A stretch of DNA of 64,000 bases from the NCBI GenBank assembly GCA_963969345.1, contig OZ017767.1:4244739-4308738 (forward strand). The letters run 5' to 3'. A program made the position numbers and the translations under genes. The DNA is from Turbatrix aceti (lineage: Eukaryota > Nematoda > Chromadorea > Rhabditida > Panagrolaimidae). Positions 24,485-33,704 of the stretch are shown in pieces; position 1 is the stretch's first letter, and every line of letters starts with the position of its first letter. The notes under the pieces are model-generated. The model was not told the DNA's origin and ran no database searches. It saw only the letters and a list, made by a program, of their open reading frames with translations.

Positions 24485-25385
24485 TGCCTTTAAAAAAAAA
24501 ATCTTTTGAAACAAAAAAAAATTTGGAAAAAAAAAGAGCCGTACGGCCACATTTTTGTTTATTGAAATTTGGACACCTGAAACCACTACAGCTACAACAC
24601 GGCGTCCACATCACGGTTTTTTTGAAACCCAGACGACTACACTATTATCATCGTCAAGTGCTTCCAGTCCAGTCCTTCCGAACAATACTGGACTGGACTC
24701 CCCTTCACTCAAGCACTATTTTCCATGGACTCGATCTGCATCATCCACAGATGCAGTTCCTCTTCATGCGACAGCCTTTTTTCCAAACTTGAAGGTTGGT
24801 TTTTGTAAAAAAAAATTTACCTTTCTTTTGAAAAAAAATAAAACTGAAAAACAAAATCTTTTTCAAGTGCTTTTTTTACTATGCCTACATGGTCCGTTCG
24901 TTTTTTGTTCACAAAACAAAACCACCAAAAATTTTCACCTTTTTCAATTTTAAATTTTGCAGGTCTGAAAATCGGACTTCTTTCTTCCGAAGTTTCCCGA
25001 AAACCCGATACATTCGCCTCAAGTGAAGATTTTCATTACCACGCTTCCTTCAACTTTGCTCTACTTTGACCACAAGTTTATCCAGCGTATCACCGAAAAG
25101 CAAATTGTAACATTGCTCGCACCCCATACCATCCATCTACCTCAGCGACACCTGTACTCGCTCCTGCACCTCACGACCGAACAGCACCGCACGCTACGGC
25201 ACTTGTACCGCTCAACCGACATCTCTCGCTCTCTGGCACGCTGCAGTTCCCGGATAGTTGGTTTCAACTTTACATTTTGTGTTTAAGAAAGTTTTAAAAA
25301 CTTAAAAAACCAAAACTTTTTATCAAAGCTGCCTGCCAGCGTCAAAAACTATTTTTTAAAATTATTTTATAAAATAACGAAAAAT

Positions 25386-28110
25386 CCGGAAAAATACCCG
25401 GTCTGGCGCGGCCAGTTTTTTGAAGCCGCTGCGAGACTACAACGGCGGCTACCTATTCCTGGTCCTCAACCAAACCGACTACAACAAAAAACATCCTCAC
25501 TATCCGTTAAATAGGACGTACTCATCCCAGTCCTCGGCGACGACTCACCGCTCTCAGGATGGTTTTTATATTTTTTTCACTCACATCAGTTTTTACTTCT
25601 TTTTGTATTTACTCACCTCGGCACATATAAAACACGTGTGTACGAAATTTTTTTATTACGATTTTCAAACAATTTTAAGTGCGACTACCAAAAACAATAC
25701 TTTTTTCAAATTGTTTTTCTAAATTCTGGAAGAAAATTATGTTTCACCTAATCACCAAATCCGGAATTGTCCGGTCTGGGATGACCAGTCTTTTGAGGTA
25801 TCTATGCGAAACCACTGCGAGCCTACCGAAACGGGTACAACGATCAAACGTCTACAGTGTCCGTTAAATAGGACGTATCCTAATCACGGCGACGACCCTT
25901 ATGCCTCAGGCTGCTATCAGGATGGTTTTTATTTATTTTCCCTATTCACTTCGTTTTTTACTTTTTTTGTATTCACTCACACAGAAAACACGTGTGTACG
26001 AAAATTTTTTTATTAGAATTTTGAAAGCACTTTTTATATTTTTTATGTAACAAAAAATCCGGAAAATGCCCGGTCTGGCGTAGCCAGTCTTTTTAGATAC
26101 CTTACGACAATACTCGGAACCTGACAATTACCTGCAACTCCAGCTTGTTTGTATTTATAATAGTTCGACGACCCTGGTGCCACAGACTCTTCCATTATTC
26201 ATTCTCATCCCGTTCCACTTATCATTCACTGCAATTAATTACTGGTTGGTTTACCACAGAGCAAAAAAAAACAACTTTTTTTCCCCCACTTTTTATTGCA
26301 ACTTTAAAAACAATTATTTTTCGTTGAATTTTTATTTTTCGTTTTTATGATTGAAATTTTTTTAAACAAGTGTTTTCGTATTTTTTTTTTCGCATATTAC
26401 AAAAATCCGGAAAATATCCGGTCTGGCACTGCCAGTCTTTTGAAGTAGGACAATTGCCTGATCTACAATTACAACTACACGCTGGCCTACTTTTGATCAT
26501 CTATATATTTTATTAAAAATCTTTTTCACGTAATCACAAAATCCGGAAAATGCCCGGTCTGGCGTAGCCAGTCTTTTGAGGTACGATAACTGTGCCATCC
26601 CTATCCACCGTGACGACCTCACGACAACACCCGGCTCGATGACGTTGCCGGCATGTTCCCAATGTTCTACTTCCTACATCTACTCCTCTTAGCTGCTTAC
26701 TGCTGGTTGGCAAACTTACAAATGATTTTTTTTCAAATTATTTCAAACTTTTTTTAATTAAGACTAACACACATTTTTTTCGAAAATATTTCTTTCCAAA
26801 TTTGACTAAAATTATTTTTCACGTAATCGCAAAATCCGGAATTGTCCGGTCTGGCATGACCAGTCTTTTGAGGTATCTATGCAAAACCACAGCGAGCCTG
26901 TCGAACCGGCTACAACCATAAAACGTCTACAGTGTCCGTTGAATGGGACGTATCCTAATCAGAGTCCTCGGCGACGACCCCTATGCCTCAGGCTGCTATC
27001 AGGATGATTTTTATATTTTTTTTCACTCACATCAGTTTTTACTTCTTTTTGTATTTACTCACCTCGGCACACAGAAAACAAGTGTGTACGAAATTTTTTT
27101 TATTACAATTTTGAATGCACGTTTTATATTTTTTGATGTAACAACAAAATCCGGAATTTTCCCGGTCTGGCGGAGCCAGTCTTTTTAGTTTTTTTCAACT
27201 GCTTTTCTTACTTGCTTGATTCCAAACAACACATTTGACACGCACCGGCGCCACGGGCCGATCGGATCAGGCTGCTGCGACTACGGACTCACCCACGTTT
27301 ACTACTTCGTTGCCCGTGCAACTCAGTGTTGGTTGGTACACACAAATTTTTATGAAAACAATTTTTTTCATTTTATTTATTGTTTAATTGCGACAAACAA
27401 AAATAATCATTTTTTTGAAACAGTTTTTCTAATCCTGAATTAAAATAATTTTTCACGTAACAAAAAAATCCGGAAAATGCCCGGTCTGGCGTAGCCAGTC
27501 TTTTGAGATACGATAACTGCAGTTGCAACTGTGCCATCCCAATCGACCGTGACTTGCACGACAACAGCTAGATCAGAAAACGGCTCACAATGCCGGCACG
27601 TTCCCGATGGTCTACGTCCTACATCTGCTCTTCCTAGCCGCCTACTGCAACTTACTGATGGTTGGCAAACTAACAAAAGATTTTTTTTTCAAAGTATTTA
27701 CAACTTTTTTTAATTAAGACCAACACACATTTTTTTCGAAAATATTTCTTTCTAAATTTGACTAAAATTATTTTTCACGTAATCGCAAAATCCGGAATTG
27801 TCCGGTCTGGCATGACCAGTCTTTTGAGGTAGATATATCACCTGTACAACACTCGCACCGCTTCCAGCATGCCGCGACAACTATCGCCCGATTTTATCAC
27901 CGAGGACACGTCCTGTGTTGTAGCCGTTGAACAGGACGTGTCCGACAATTTTCCTCGACCACTACTGGTTGGTTTCACGCATGTGCGTAGACAAAAATTA
28001 TTTTTTTTATTTGTAACTTTAAAAACAATTTTTCTCGTAATAATATTTTTCGCGTAATCACAAAAATCCGGAAAACGTCCGGTCTGGCACGCCCAGTAAT
28101 TTGAGATTTT
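25386..28110 (+). repeat. ten-copy array of a double-hairpin motif
   Basis: Ten copies of one motif recur every 140-380 bp: TCCGG-A/T-rich-CCGG, then TCTGG-5 bases-CCAG, then TCTTTTGAG. The second stem (CTGG/CCAG) starts at 25403, 25776, 26075, 26423, 26559, 26851, 27167, 27486, 27807 and 28084. Its stem is invariant in all ten, while the 5-base loop varies (cgcgg, gatga, cgtag, cactg, catga, cggag, cacgc). The first stem CCGG/CCGG is also invariant with variable loops. Each motif ends in a TTTTGAG or TTTTTAG acceptor-like signal, and the preceding block ends in a GTTGGT donor-like signal. The hairpins may therefore sit at the 3' ends of intron-like spacers. No protein frame runs through the array. 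Confidence 0.75.
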
Positions 28111-28329
28111 TTGGCTCACTGTCATTGACAAGTCACCGCTACGAATCTCCAACAACATCTACACTCCAGAATCACCTTCTCGGCTCACAACAACTCTACA
28201 GGAGCAATCTGCCTATCAACACGTTGGCTGGGCACCAACAGATACCCAGCCGACAAATTTTTGTCACCCGGGATTGGCAGAGTCGACTACAAAGCCGACG
28301 TTCATCAAAAAAATGTTCTTTTAAAAATA

Positions 28330-28760
28330 AAAAAAAAGATCCGGCTCTGCCACACGTGCTAATAAATAAAAAGCACTCTGCACGTGTGGCATCCGGCGGG
28401 GTTGATTGGGTGGGCAAGGGGAAGGGGCGTGGGGGGCTCTCCGCCGAAGGAGGGCCCAACAGGGGTTCTCCGGTGATGGAGAACCTCTCCCTGTTCCCGG
28501 TGATGGGGACAGGGATTTTTTGGGGGAGGTGGGGAGAGGGGACGGGGGCGGGTACGGGGGAGGGGGGTGCGGGTGGGGTTGGGTGCGCGGGGTAGGGTTG
28601 GGTGCGCGGGTACGGGTGCGAGTAGGGCTGGGGGCGCGGGCAAGAGAGAAAGGCGGCGCAACCTGGCATCTGGGGTGCCCCACGTGCTCCAGATGTCGGG
28701 TGGGGTGCGCAAAGGAGCAGGGGAGCCCTGAAAAGCCCCCCTGCTCCGTTTTTTTATGTT
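28330..28760 (+). other. GC-rich hairpin cluster
   Basis: A perfect 12-bp inverted repeat (28348-28359 with 28380-28391, arms TGCCACACGTGC) opens the segment. Twin hairpins follow at 28464-28485 (8 bp) and 28489-28514 (10 bp, one G.T). Their stem sequences differ, but the same 6-base loop GGTGAT caps both, and a T run follows. The middle (about 28521-28640) is G-rich with GGGTGCG-like repeats and quadruplex potential. The end is a 10-bp hairpin (28714-28723 with 28738-28747) followed by a T7 run. The Pro-rich ORFs on the minus strand reflect base composition. It could be a structured RNA gene or a non-autonomous element. Confidence 0.45.
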
Positions 28761-28849
28761 GAAAAAACGAGGAGGAAAACTAGGCGCGCCGAATTTTTTT
28801 AAACATTCGTTGGGTTATAAGTCAGAAATGATGCCCCACAACTGTGTTC

Positions 28850-28930
28850 CAATAGCGGAGTGGTTCCGTCTTCTTTTTCCCAACTTTTAGGCTGCGGTTC
28901 AATTCCCCGTCCAGCCAACCTTTTTTTTCA
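28850..28930 (+). other. tRNA-like sequence with A and B boxes
   Basis: TAGCGGAGTGG matches the pol III A box and GGTTCAATTCC matches the B box about 40 bases later; a T8 run follows near 28921. A D-stem (GCGG/CCGT) can form, but the acceptor and anticodon stems do not pair well. It is therefore a tRNA pseudogene or a tRNA-derived repeat rather than a working tRNA. Confidence 0.45.
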
Positions 28931-29275
28931 ACTACGAACTTATCTTTTTCAGTTTTTCTCCCGAATTTTGATGCGTTGATTGTTATTATTTGGTAAATTT
29001 ATTGTTCTTTTAATAAGTGTCCGCACAAACACTCCCGCAAGTTTTTGGCCAACTCCATCGATAACTCGAACGAAATTCTTGATTTTATGCAGTTGTCAGA
29101 ATATTTCCCGATAATGCCCTTGATTTGATTGTTAACAAAAAACCGGAACAAGTTTAGTAATTATTTGTCAGTTTTAACTGTCCCTCGAAAATCGTAGTTT
29201 TTTGTCGTCCCACTTTTTTTAATAAAAATACTCACATTTACTGTCGTTCTGCTGGGCTCGTCATCGTAATCATCA

Positions 29276-29345
29276 TCAAACACCACCAGCACTCCTCCAC
29301 CTCCACCACCACCACTCCTCCACCTCCACCAACCACCTCCTCCTC
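29276..29345. repeat. CCACCT/CACCAC microsatellite
   Basis: Imperfect trinucleotide repeats of CAC and CTC. No open gene model includes it. Confidence 0.7.
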
Positions 29346-29873
29346 GCCATCGTCATCGCTGGCGTGTTGAATCCCTGAAAAAAAATTCACGTACATAAAA
29401 ACGTTTTTTCAGGAAAAAAACTCACCTAAAAATAAAAGCATTTACATCATACAGCGATGAAACATCGATACGTGTCATTTGAAAGTGCCTAAATCCCCCA
29501 TCCCTCCCCTCCCTCCACACAAATAAAAATACCCCACAGCACAAGGTTAACAGTATCTCAACGTGTCAGACGTCTGGCAACAGAATCGCAGCCTAATTCA
29601 TTAATTTATTTATTCTCGGTACAAAAATGCAATCAAACGTTAAAAAAAATGACGCAAAAAAAAGAAATTTAAAAAAAAGGAGACAAAAATGGAAGAAAAA
29701 CAAAAAAATAAAAAGCAGGCCGAAAGTGCGATGCACGACAGTGCAATACTGTACCCGCCAAAACTGGCAAAACACGCGGTCGTTCAAAATCGCTGCAGGA
29801 ACCTACCAAAAAATCGTTTTTTCACTTTTATTTGGCAGTACAGTTACTGTTCGTTTTGTGTGTGCATCCGTGT

Positions 29874-30285
29874 TAGGGTTCGAAGCCCCCCCCCCGCCCC
29901 CGCGGGGATCCCCGCGGGGGTGAAGCCGGGGGTGGCCCCCCGACCATTTGTGACCCCCGTCGGGGAGTAAAACACCCGCCCCCGACAGATTCTGCCCCCG
30001 GCAATGAGAAAAATTTAGCGTTAAACGCGGAAAAACGTTCAAAAACAACACAAATAGGCAAAAAACGGAGCAAAATACGAAAAATTGTTCAAAATATGCC
30101 TCAGTTTTCGTTTTAAGATAAAATTGACACTTTTTTTTCTTCTTTTTCATGGGACTCGGGGGCAATTAACTCCCGTCCCCGCCGATTTTTGCCCCCGTCG
30201 GGGGCAGAATTCCCCCGCCCCCGACACCTCTGCCCCCGACTACCCCCGTCCCCGACCCGATACGGGGGGGGGGGTTCGAACCCTT
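29874..30285. mobile_element. possible non-autonomous element with GGGTTCGAA inverted ends
   Basis: The left end GGGTTCGAAG plus C10 and the right end G11 plus TTCGAACCC are inverted copies of each other, about 410 bp apart. The interior repeats CCCCCGCCCCCGAC-like blocks and contains the palindrome CCCCGCGGGGATCCCCGCGGGG. A right-end fragment recurs at 5590-5665, showing that the family is dispersed. No clear target duplication was found at the flanks, so the boundaries and class are uncertain. Confidence 0.5.
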
Positions 30286-30423
30286 TTCCGTGTCATTGTT
30301 GCATTATTTCACCTTCAGGTCTGACTTGGTTTTTGACCCCTGCATAACAGTGTTCCGCTCTGGCCAAAATCGACTCTCGACTCTCGACTCTGAGTCAGAG
30401 TCGAGAGTCGAAAGAGTCGACTC

Positions 30424-30655
30424 TGTCATGCGGGGCGCCCGGCGGGAGCCGAGCGCACCTCGCAGACCGGTTCCTACTCAGATAAACCCTGTCTGGACCC
30501 GAGTTTTAGATTCAGTTTATCGTTACAAAATTATTACCATACACAAACACTTTTAGTATTCTCCTTCTTCTTTCCACTGCCGCCGTCCCTTTTTATGTTG
30601 AGTCTTGGGGGCGGGGCAGGGCTCGCCGCCCGTTGGTGTTCGTGCCTTCATGACA
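30424..30655 (-). repeat. 3' LTR
   Basis: 232-bp terminal repeat beginning TGTCATG and ending CATGACA. It pairs with the copy at 32019-32250; the one difference noticed is CGCAGACCGG here against CGCGGACCGG in the other copy. Confidence 0.93.
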
Positions 30656-30670
30656 TTCCCCTCCTCCCTT
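30656..30670 (-). promoter_or_regulatory. polypurine tract
   Basis: On the minus strand AAGGGAGGAGGGGAA abuts the 3' LTR, the normal place and composition for the plus-strand primer of an LTR retroelement. Confidence 0.85.
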
Positions 30671-30939
30671 AAAGGTGGTCCTCCACCTTTTTGACTTGCC
30701 GGATAACTGATTGGATTGGTAGGGGAGGGGGTTTTGTAGTGTCTGTTGCGTATAGCGTGGTTCGTGAGATGGGCAATCGGCTGCATTGAATTGAGTTGGC
30801 AAAACTGTTGGACTGCATGTGGTAGGACGAGAGGTTTCGGAGAGAGTGGTAGGAGAAGCGTTGGTTGGAAGTGTAGTGTAGTCGACTGGAGATAAAAATC
30901 GTTGACGTCAATGGGACACATTTGAAGAGGGCTAGGGAT

Positions 30940-32019
30940 TTATTCGATATCTTCGGTATCTTTGTCGTTGTCATCTTCAGGCTGGAGTTCTGCTAGCGTG
31001 GCATCGATTTGTCTGAAGGGTAGGTCCTGCTGCTCTTTGTACAGTTTGATTTGGTCAAAGTGTAAGGTACTGAGCTTTTCGTTTACGTCGTTCTTAAGAG
31101 TGACATTCGGATATTTGACGGCTATAATAGTGTATGGCCCTATCCATGGATTGTCCAGTTTCTTTTTGGTCTGGTTTTTCTTCAGTACCTTATCTCCGAC
31201 TTGGAAGGATTTCTTGGGGTTCATTTTCCGTGTTTTGTTCGGGAACCTGTCCAGGATTGCTTGAGCTTGTACGAGTTCCTTCTTGACCCGCCTCCAGATT
31301 TCTTGTAAGTCTTTCTTTGACTGATCGGTGTTTGCTTGTAGGGCGTTTTCGGCGATCGTGCGTGGTTCTCTGCCGAAGATGACTACGTACGGCGACTGCT
31401 TTGTTACCGAATTGGTCGTTGTGTTGTAGGCGAAGGTCGCAGTTTGTAAGTGTTCACACCATGCATCTTTTTCCGGGGACAGCGCTGCCAGCATGGTTGT
31501 GATCGTGCGATTCTGCCTTTCGACAATCCCATTTGACTGAGGGTGATAGGCGGTGGTCGTTTTGTGTTCAAATTTGAAGAGTTCGCCAAGTTGTTTCATC
31601 TGCTTCCCAATCAGTTGTCTACCGTTATCGGTGACTACTGTTGTGGGGGACCCAAATTTAGTCAAAAAGTTGTTTAAAATTGCTCTTTCTACCTCGCTGC
31701 TATTTTGTGTCATCATGGGGATTGTTGTCAGAAATTTAGAAAAAAAGTCTATGATTACTAAAATATACTTGTACTCCTTCGAAAGCGGTAATGGTCCCAA
31801 AATGTCTACATGTACGATGTCAAACGGTGCTTTTGGCAAAAGTGGTTTTTCTACGGGGAGTTGGGCCGTGTCGTGGGGTTGAGTTTTAGCTCTTTGACAC
31901 TTTGGGCATGCGGCGACAAAGTTTTGGACATCTGTCGCCATCCCCTCCCAATAAACATTGCGTTGCATTTTTTCTAAGGTCCGATCGGTCACCGGTTCAA
32001 TTCCGGTCAGGCCCTCCAT
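30940..32019 (-). CDS. Ty3/gypsy-type integrase, N-terminally shortened
   Basis: A single intact 359-codon ORF. It has the last part of the zinc-binding domain (CPKCQ, but the His pair that should precede it is missing), the catalytic core with Asp in HVDILG, Asp in VVTDNG and Glu in YHPQSNGIVERQNR, and a C-terminal domain with NPWIGPY. The ATG is made by the last base of the 5' LTR plus the first two bases of the primer-binding region, so about the first 14 residues are translated tRNA-like sequence. A later Met (about residue 18) is an alternative start. Only the integrase remains of a normal pol polyprotein. The open frame suggests either very recent origin or continued use. Confidence 0.9.
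   Translation of the reverse strand: MEGLTGIEPVTDRTLEKMQRNVYWEGMATDVQNFVAACPKCQRAKTQPHDTAQLPVEKPLLPKAPFDIVHVDILGPLPLSKEYKYILVIIDFFSKFLTTIPMMTQNSSEVERAILNNFLTKFGSPTTVVTDNGRQLIGKQMKQLGELFKFEHKTTTAYHPQSNGIVERQNRTITTMLAALSPEKDAWCEHLQTATFAYNTTTNSVTKQSPYVVIFGREPRTIAENALQANTDQSKKDLQEIWRRVKKELVQAQAILDRFPNKTRKMNPKKSFQVGDKVLKKNQTKKKLDNPWIGPYTIIAVKYPNVTLKNDVNEKLSTLHFDQIKLYKEQQDLPFRQIDATLAELQPEDDNDKDTEDIE
31986..32018 (-). promoter_or_regulatory. extended tRNA-derived primer-binding region
   Basis: Read on the plus strand this is the 3' part of a tRNA including CCA: T-stem ACCGG (31991-31995), loop TTCAATT, stem CCGGT, a 7-base acceptor strand CAGGCCC, discriminator T, CCA (32016-32018). It abuts the 5' LTR. 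Usual primer-binding sites match only about 8-18 bases of tRNA; here the copy runs through the whole T arm. Confidence 0.8.
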
Positions 32020-32250
32020 GTCATGCGGGGCGCCCGGCGGGAGCCGAGCGCACCTCGCGGACCGGTTCCTACTCAGATAAACCCTGTCTGGACCCGAGTT
32101 TTAGATTCAGTTTATCGTTACAAAATTATTACCATACACAAACACTTTTAGTATTCTCCTTCTTCTTTCCACTGCCGCCGTCCCTTTTTATGTTGAGTCT
32201 TGGGGGCGGGGCAGGGCTCGCCGCCCGTTGGTGTTCGTGCCTTCATGACA
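32019..32250 (-). repeat. 5' LTR
   Basis: The second 232-bp copy; on the minus strand it begins the element. Its last base contributes the A of the integrase ATG. Confidence 0.93.
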
Positions 32251-32692
32251 ACTCTTTGGACTCCGACTCCCAGAATCGACTCTTTGACTCCGAGTTAAAA
32301 TAGGTTCACAAAAAATGCATCAATAAACGCCTAAAACTGCGTGCTTTCATCTTTAACGAGTTTTTATTTTACAAAATCAAACATTTGGCATCAAAAATGG
32401 CTATAAAAGTGTATTTTTTTCAAAAAATTTTCATCAAAGAGTCGACTCCAAAGAGTCAAAAGGTCATTTTGTAAAAATCGACTCTCGACTCTGACTCTGA
32501 CTCTCGACTCTCAGAGTCAGAGTCAGAGTCAAAGAGTCGACTCTGAGTCGGAGTCAGCGGAACACTGCTGCATAACAATCATCATTGCAATTCGCTACAA
32601 TTTGTCATTCATGCACCATTGTACGTCGCGATCAGCAAAGACTTGCCGTTCTCGAATTTAGCAAAAAAAGAAACTTTTTGGGCTCGCTAATC

Positions 32693-32785
32693 ATCCCGAG
32701 AATTATCCCGGGATTCCCATCTATCACGGGATAATTTCCCCGGAATTTAGAAAATTCGCGATCCCGCCTAACATAATGCCTCTAT
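32693..32785. repeat. truncated, inverted copy of the 4.2-kb MITE
   Basis: AATTATCCCGGGATTCCCAT and GCGATCCCGCCTAA match the interior of the element at 4218-4605 in reverse complement. No termini or target duplication are present here. Confidence 0.75.
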
Positions 32786-33704
32786 TTTGCTTTTTTCTAC
32801 ATAAATATAATGGGGGCCCTTTGGGGCCCCATGTAATTTGTTTTACGCTTTTATAAAATATAAGTAATAATGTTGTTTTTCAATATCGCGCATCTTTCGC
32901 CATCGCCTACATAGAGTTCAAGACTACAAACTTGGTTTTTATGTTTGTTTTTCCCTGGAATGAAACTTTCACATCTAATATTCAACTTACAGTAACGACA
33001 AAGCAGCTTTAAAAGTACAACAATTTCTCAAAAAAATTAAGTAAAGTAAATTTATTATAACGAAAAAAAAGACAAGTTTTTACCTAAAGAGACATAATTT
33101 TTCCCAAAAAAATTAAATAAAAAGCAAAAGAAAGAAAAACGCGTGAATGATAAAAGTTGCCGACAAAAACAACACAAATGCATCAGCAGAAAAATCGGTG
33201 TAACACTCAGTCAAAGTAAGATCGTAATCAAGGCATAAAACCGGCCTAAAAAAACGATTCGTAATAGTTACGACATCAGTTACAGTAATAAACCCTGCAA
33301 ACAAAACTCCTGGCACGACTTTTTCGAAGGCATTTTTTTGCGTTTTTATTTGTGATGATAAGGTGGAGGATGTTTTTTTTCAATTCTTGCGTATTGACAT
33401 GTTTTGTCTCCGTTGTTACTTTCTTTGGCGTCAATGCTTGCCGTAGACGGACAGCGGCCGGGCAGGTTCTGGCGACGAAAAACACAGAGACGTCTGCTGC
33501 GATGGCGAGGGGGGAAGCGATCGCTCATTCTTAGGCGGGATTTACGTGACTCTCCGGATGGAAAGCGTGAGTTTCTTTGTCCTAGGAGGCACAGCGACAG
33601 ACTTGTCGCTGCTACGACCCGGTCGACCGGCTACTACTACAAGGTGGCTTCCGCGGACGGTTGGCGCCTGCACACTCCCCTTTCGGGCGCTGAGGTCCGC
33701 TTGA
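32786..33704. other. AT-rich interval without a supported gene
   Basis: No domain-bearing exon is seen. The plus-strand open frame at 33404-33916 overlaps the innexin fragment in another frame and has no recognisable features. If the innexin is complete, its 5' exons should lie here, but none could be identified. Confidence 0.4.

Larger units (their letters stand above)
16113..25270 (+). other. series of exon-like non-coding modules
   Basis: GC-normal blocks alternate with poly-T/poly-A spacers. Clear blocks are about 16113-16696, 16913-17259, 17379-17738, 17964-18298, 18490-19015, 19321-19478, 19622-19931, 20198-20930, 21141-21290, 21700-21938, 21992-22148, 22202-22385, 22442-23102, 23289-23525, 23704-23832, 23884-24115, 24540-24793 and 24963-25257. 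Most start behind TTTTTCAG or TTTTAG and end at GTGAGT, GTAAGT or GTTGGT, all on the plus strand, like spliced exons. I could not find one reading frame that runs through them: each has stops in most frames, and the first splice closes the upstream ORF. They could be a long multi-exon 3' UTR, a long non-coding RNA, or decayed gene duplicates. The blocks are paralogous to one another in groups. Confidence 0.5.
30424..32250 (-). mobile_element. miniature LTR retroelement encoding only integrase
   Basis: Two 232-bp LTRs (30424-30655 and 32019-32250) start TGTCATG and end CATGACA and appear to differ at one base, so insertion looks recent. The 4-bp target duplication is ACTC (30420-30423, 32251-32254). 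On the minus strand the order is 5' LTR (right), a tRNA-derived primer-binding region starting TGG, an integrase ORF, a purine tract, and 3' LTR (left). Gag, protease, reverse transcriptase and RNase H are absent: the internal region is only 1363 bp. It belongs to the Ty3/gypsy-like class by its integrase, and must have been replicated by enzymes supplied in trans. Confidence 0.93.
30348..32567. mobile_element. hAT-type MITE carrying a nested LTR insertion
   Basis: The element begins CAGTGTTCCGCT and ends AGCGGAACACTG, a perfect 12-bp inverted repeat. The 8-base target duplication CTGCATAA flanks it (30340-30347 and 32568-32575). Both features point to the hAT superfamily. Its own body is about 389 bp, built from alternating GACTC and GAGTC units that are palindromic over long stretches. 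The remaining 1.8 kb is the LTR element at 30424-32250, inserted inside the repeat body. It has no coding sequence of its own. Confidence 0.92.

Noticed and set aside
24238..24614. Phe-rich membrane-like ORFs
   Set aside because: Translation of the poly-A tract at 24317-24484.
25386..28110. CRISPR-like array
   Set aside because: The repeats are irregularly spaced at 140-380 bp, diverged between copies, and lie in a eukaryotic intron-rich context without cas genes.
28196..28712. Proline-rich minus-strand ORFs
   Set aside because: They come from G-runs and GGGTGCG-like repeats on the plus strand; three overlapping frames look alike, a mark of composition rather than coding.
28850..28930. Functional tRNA gene
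   Set aside because: A and B boxes are present, but the acceptor and anticodon stems do not pair, so a working tRNA is not supported.
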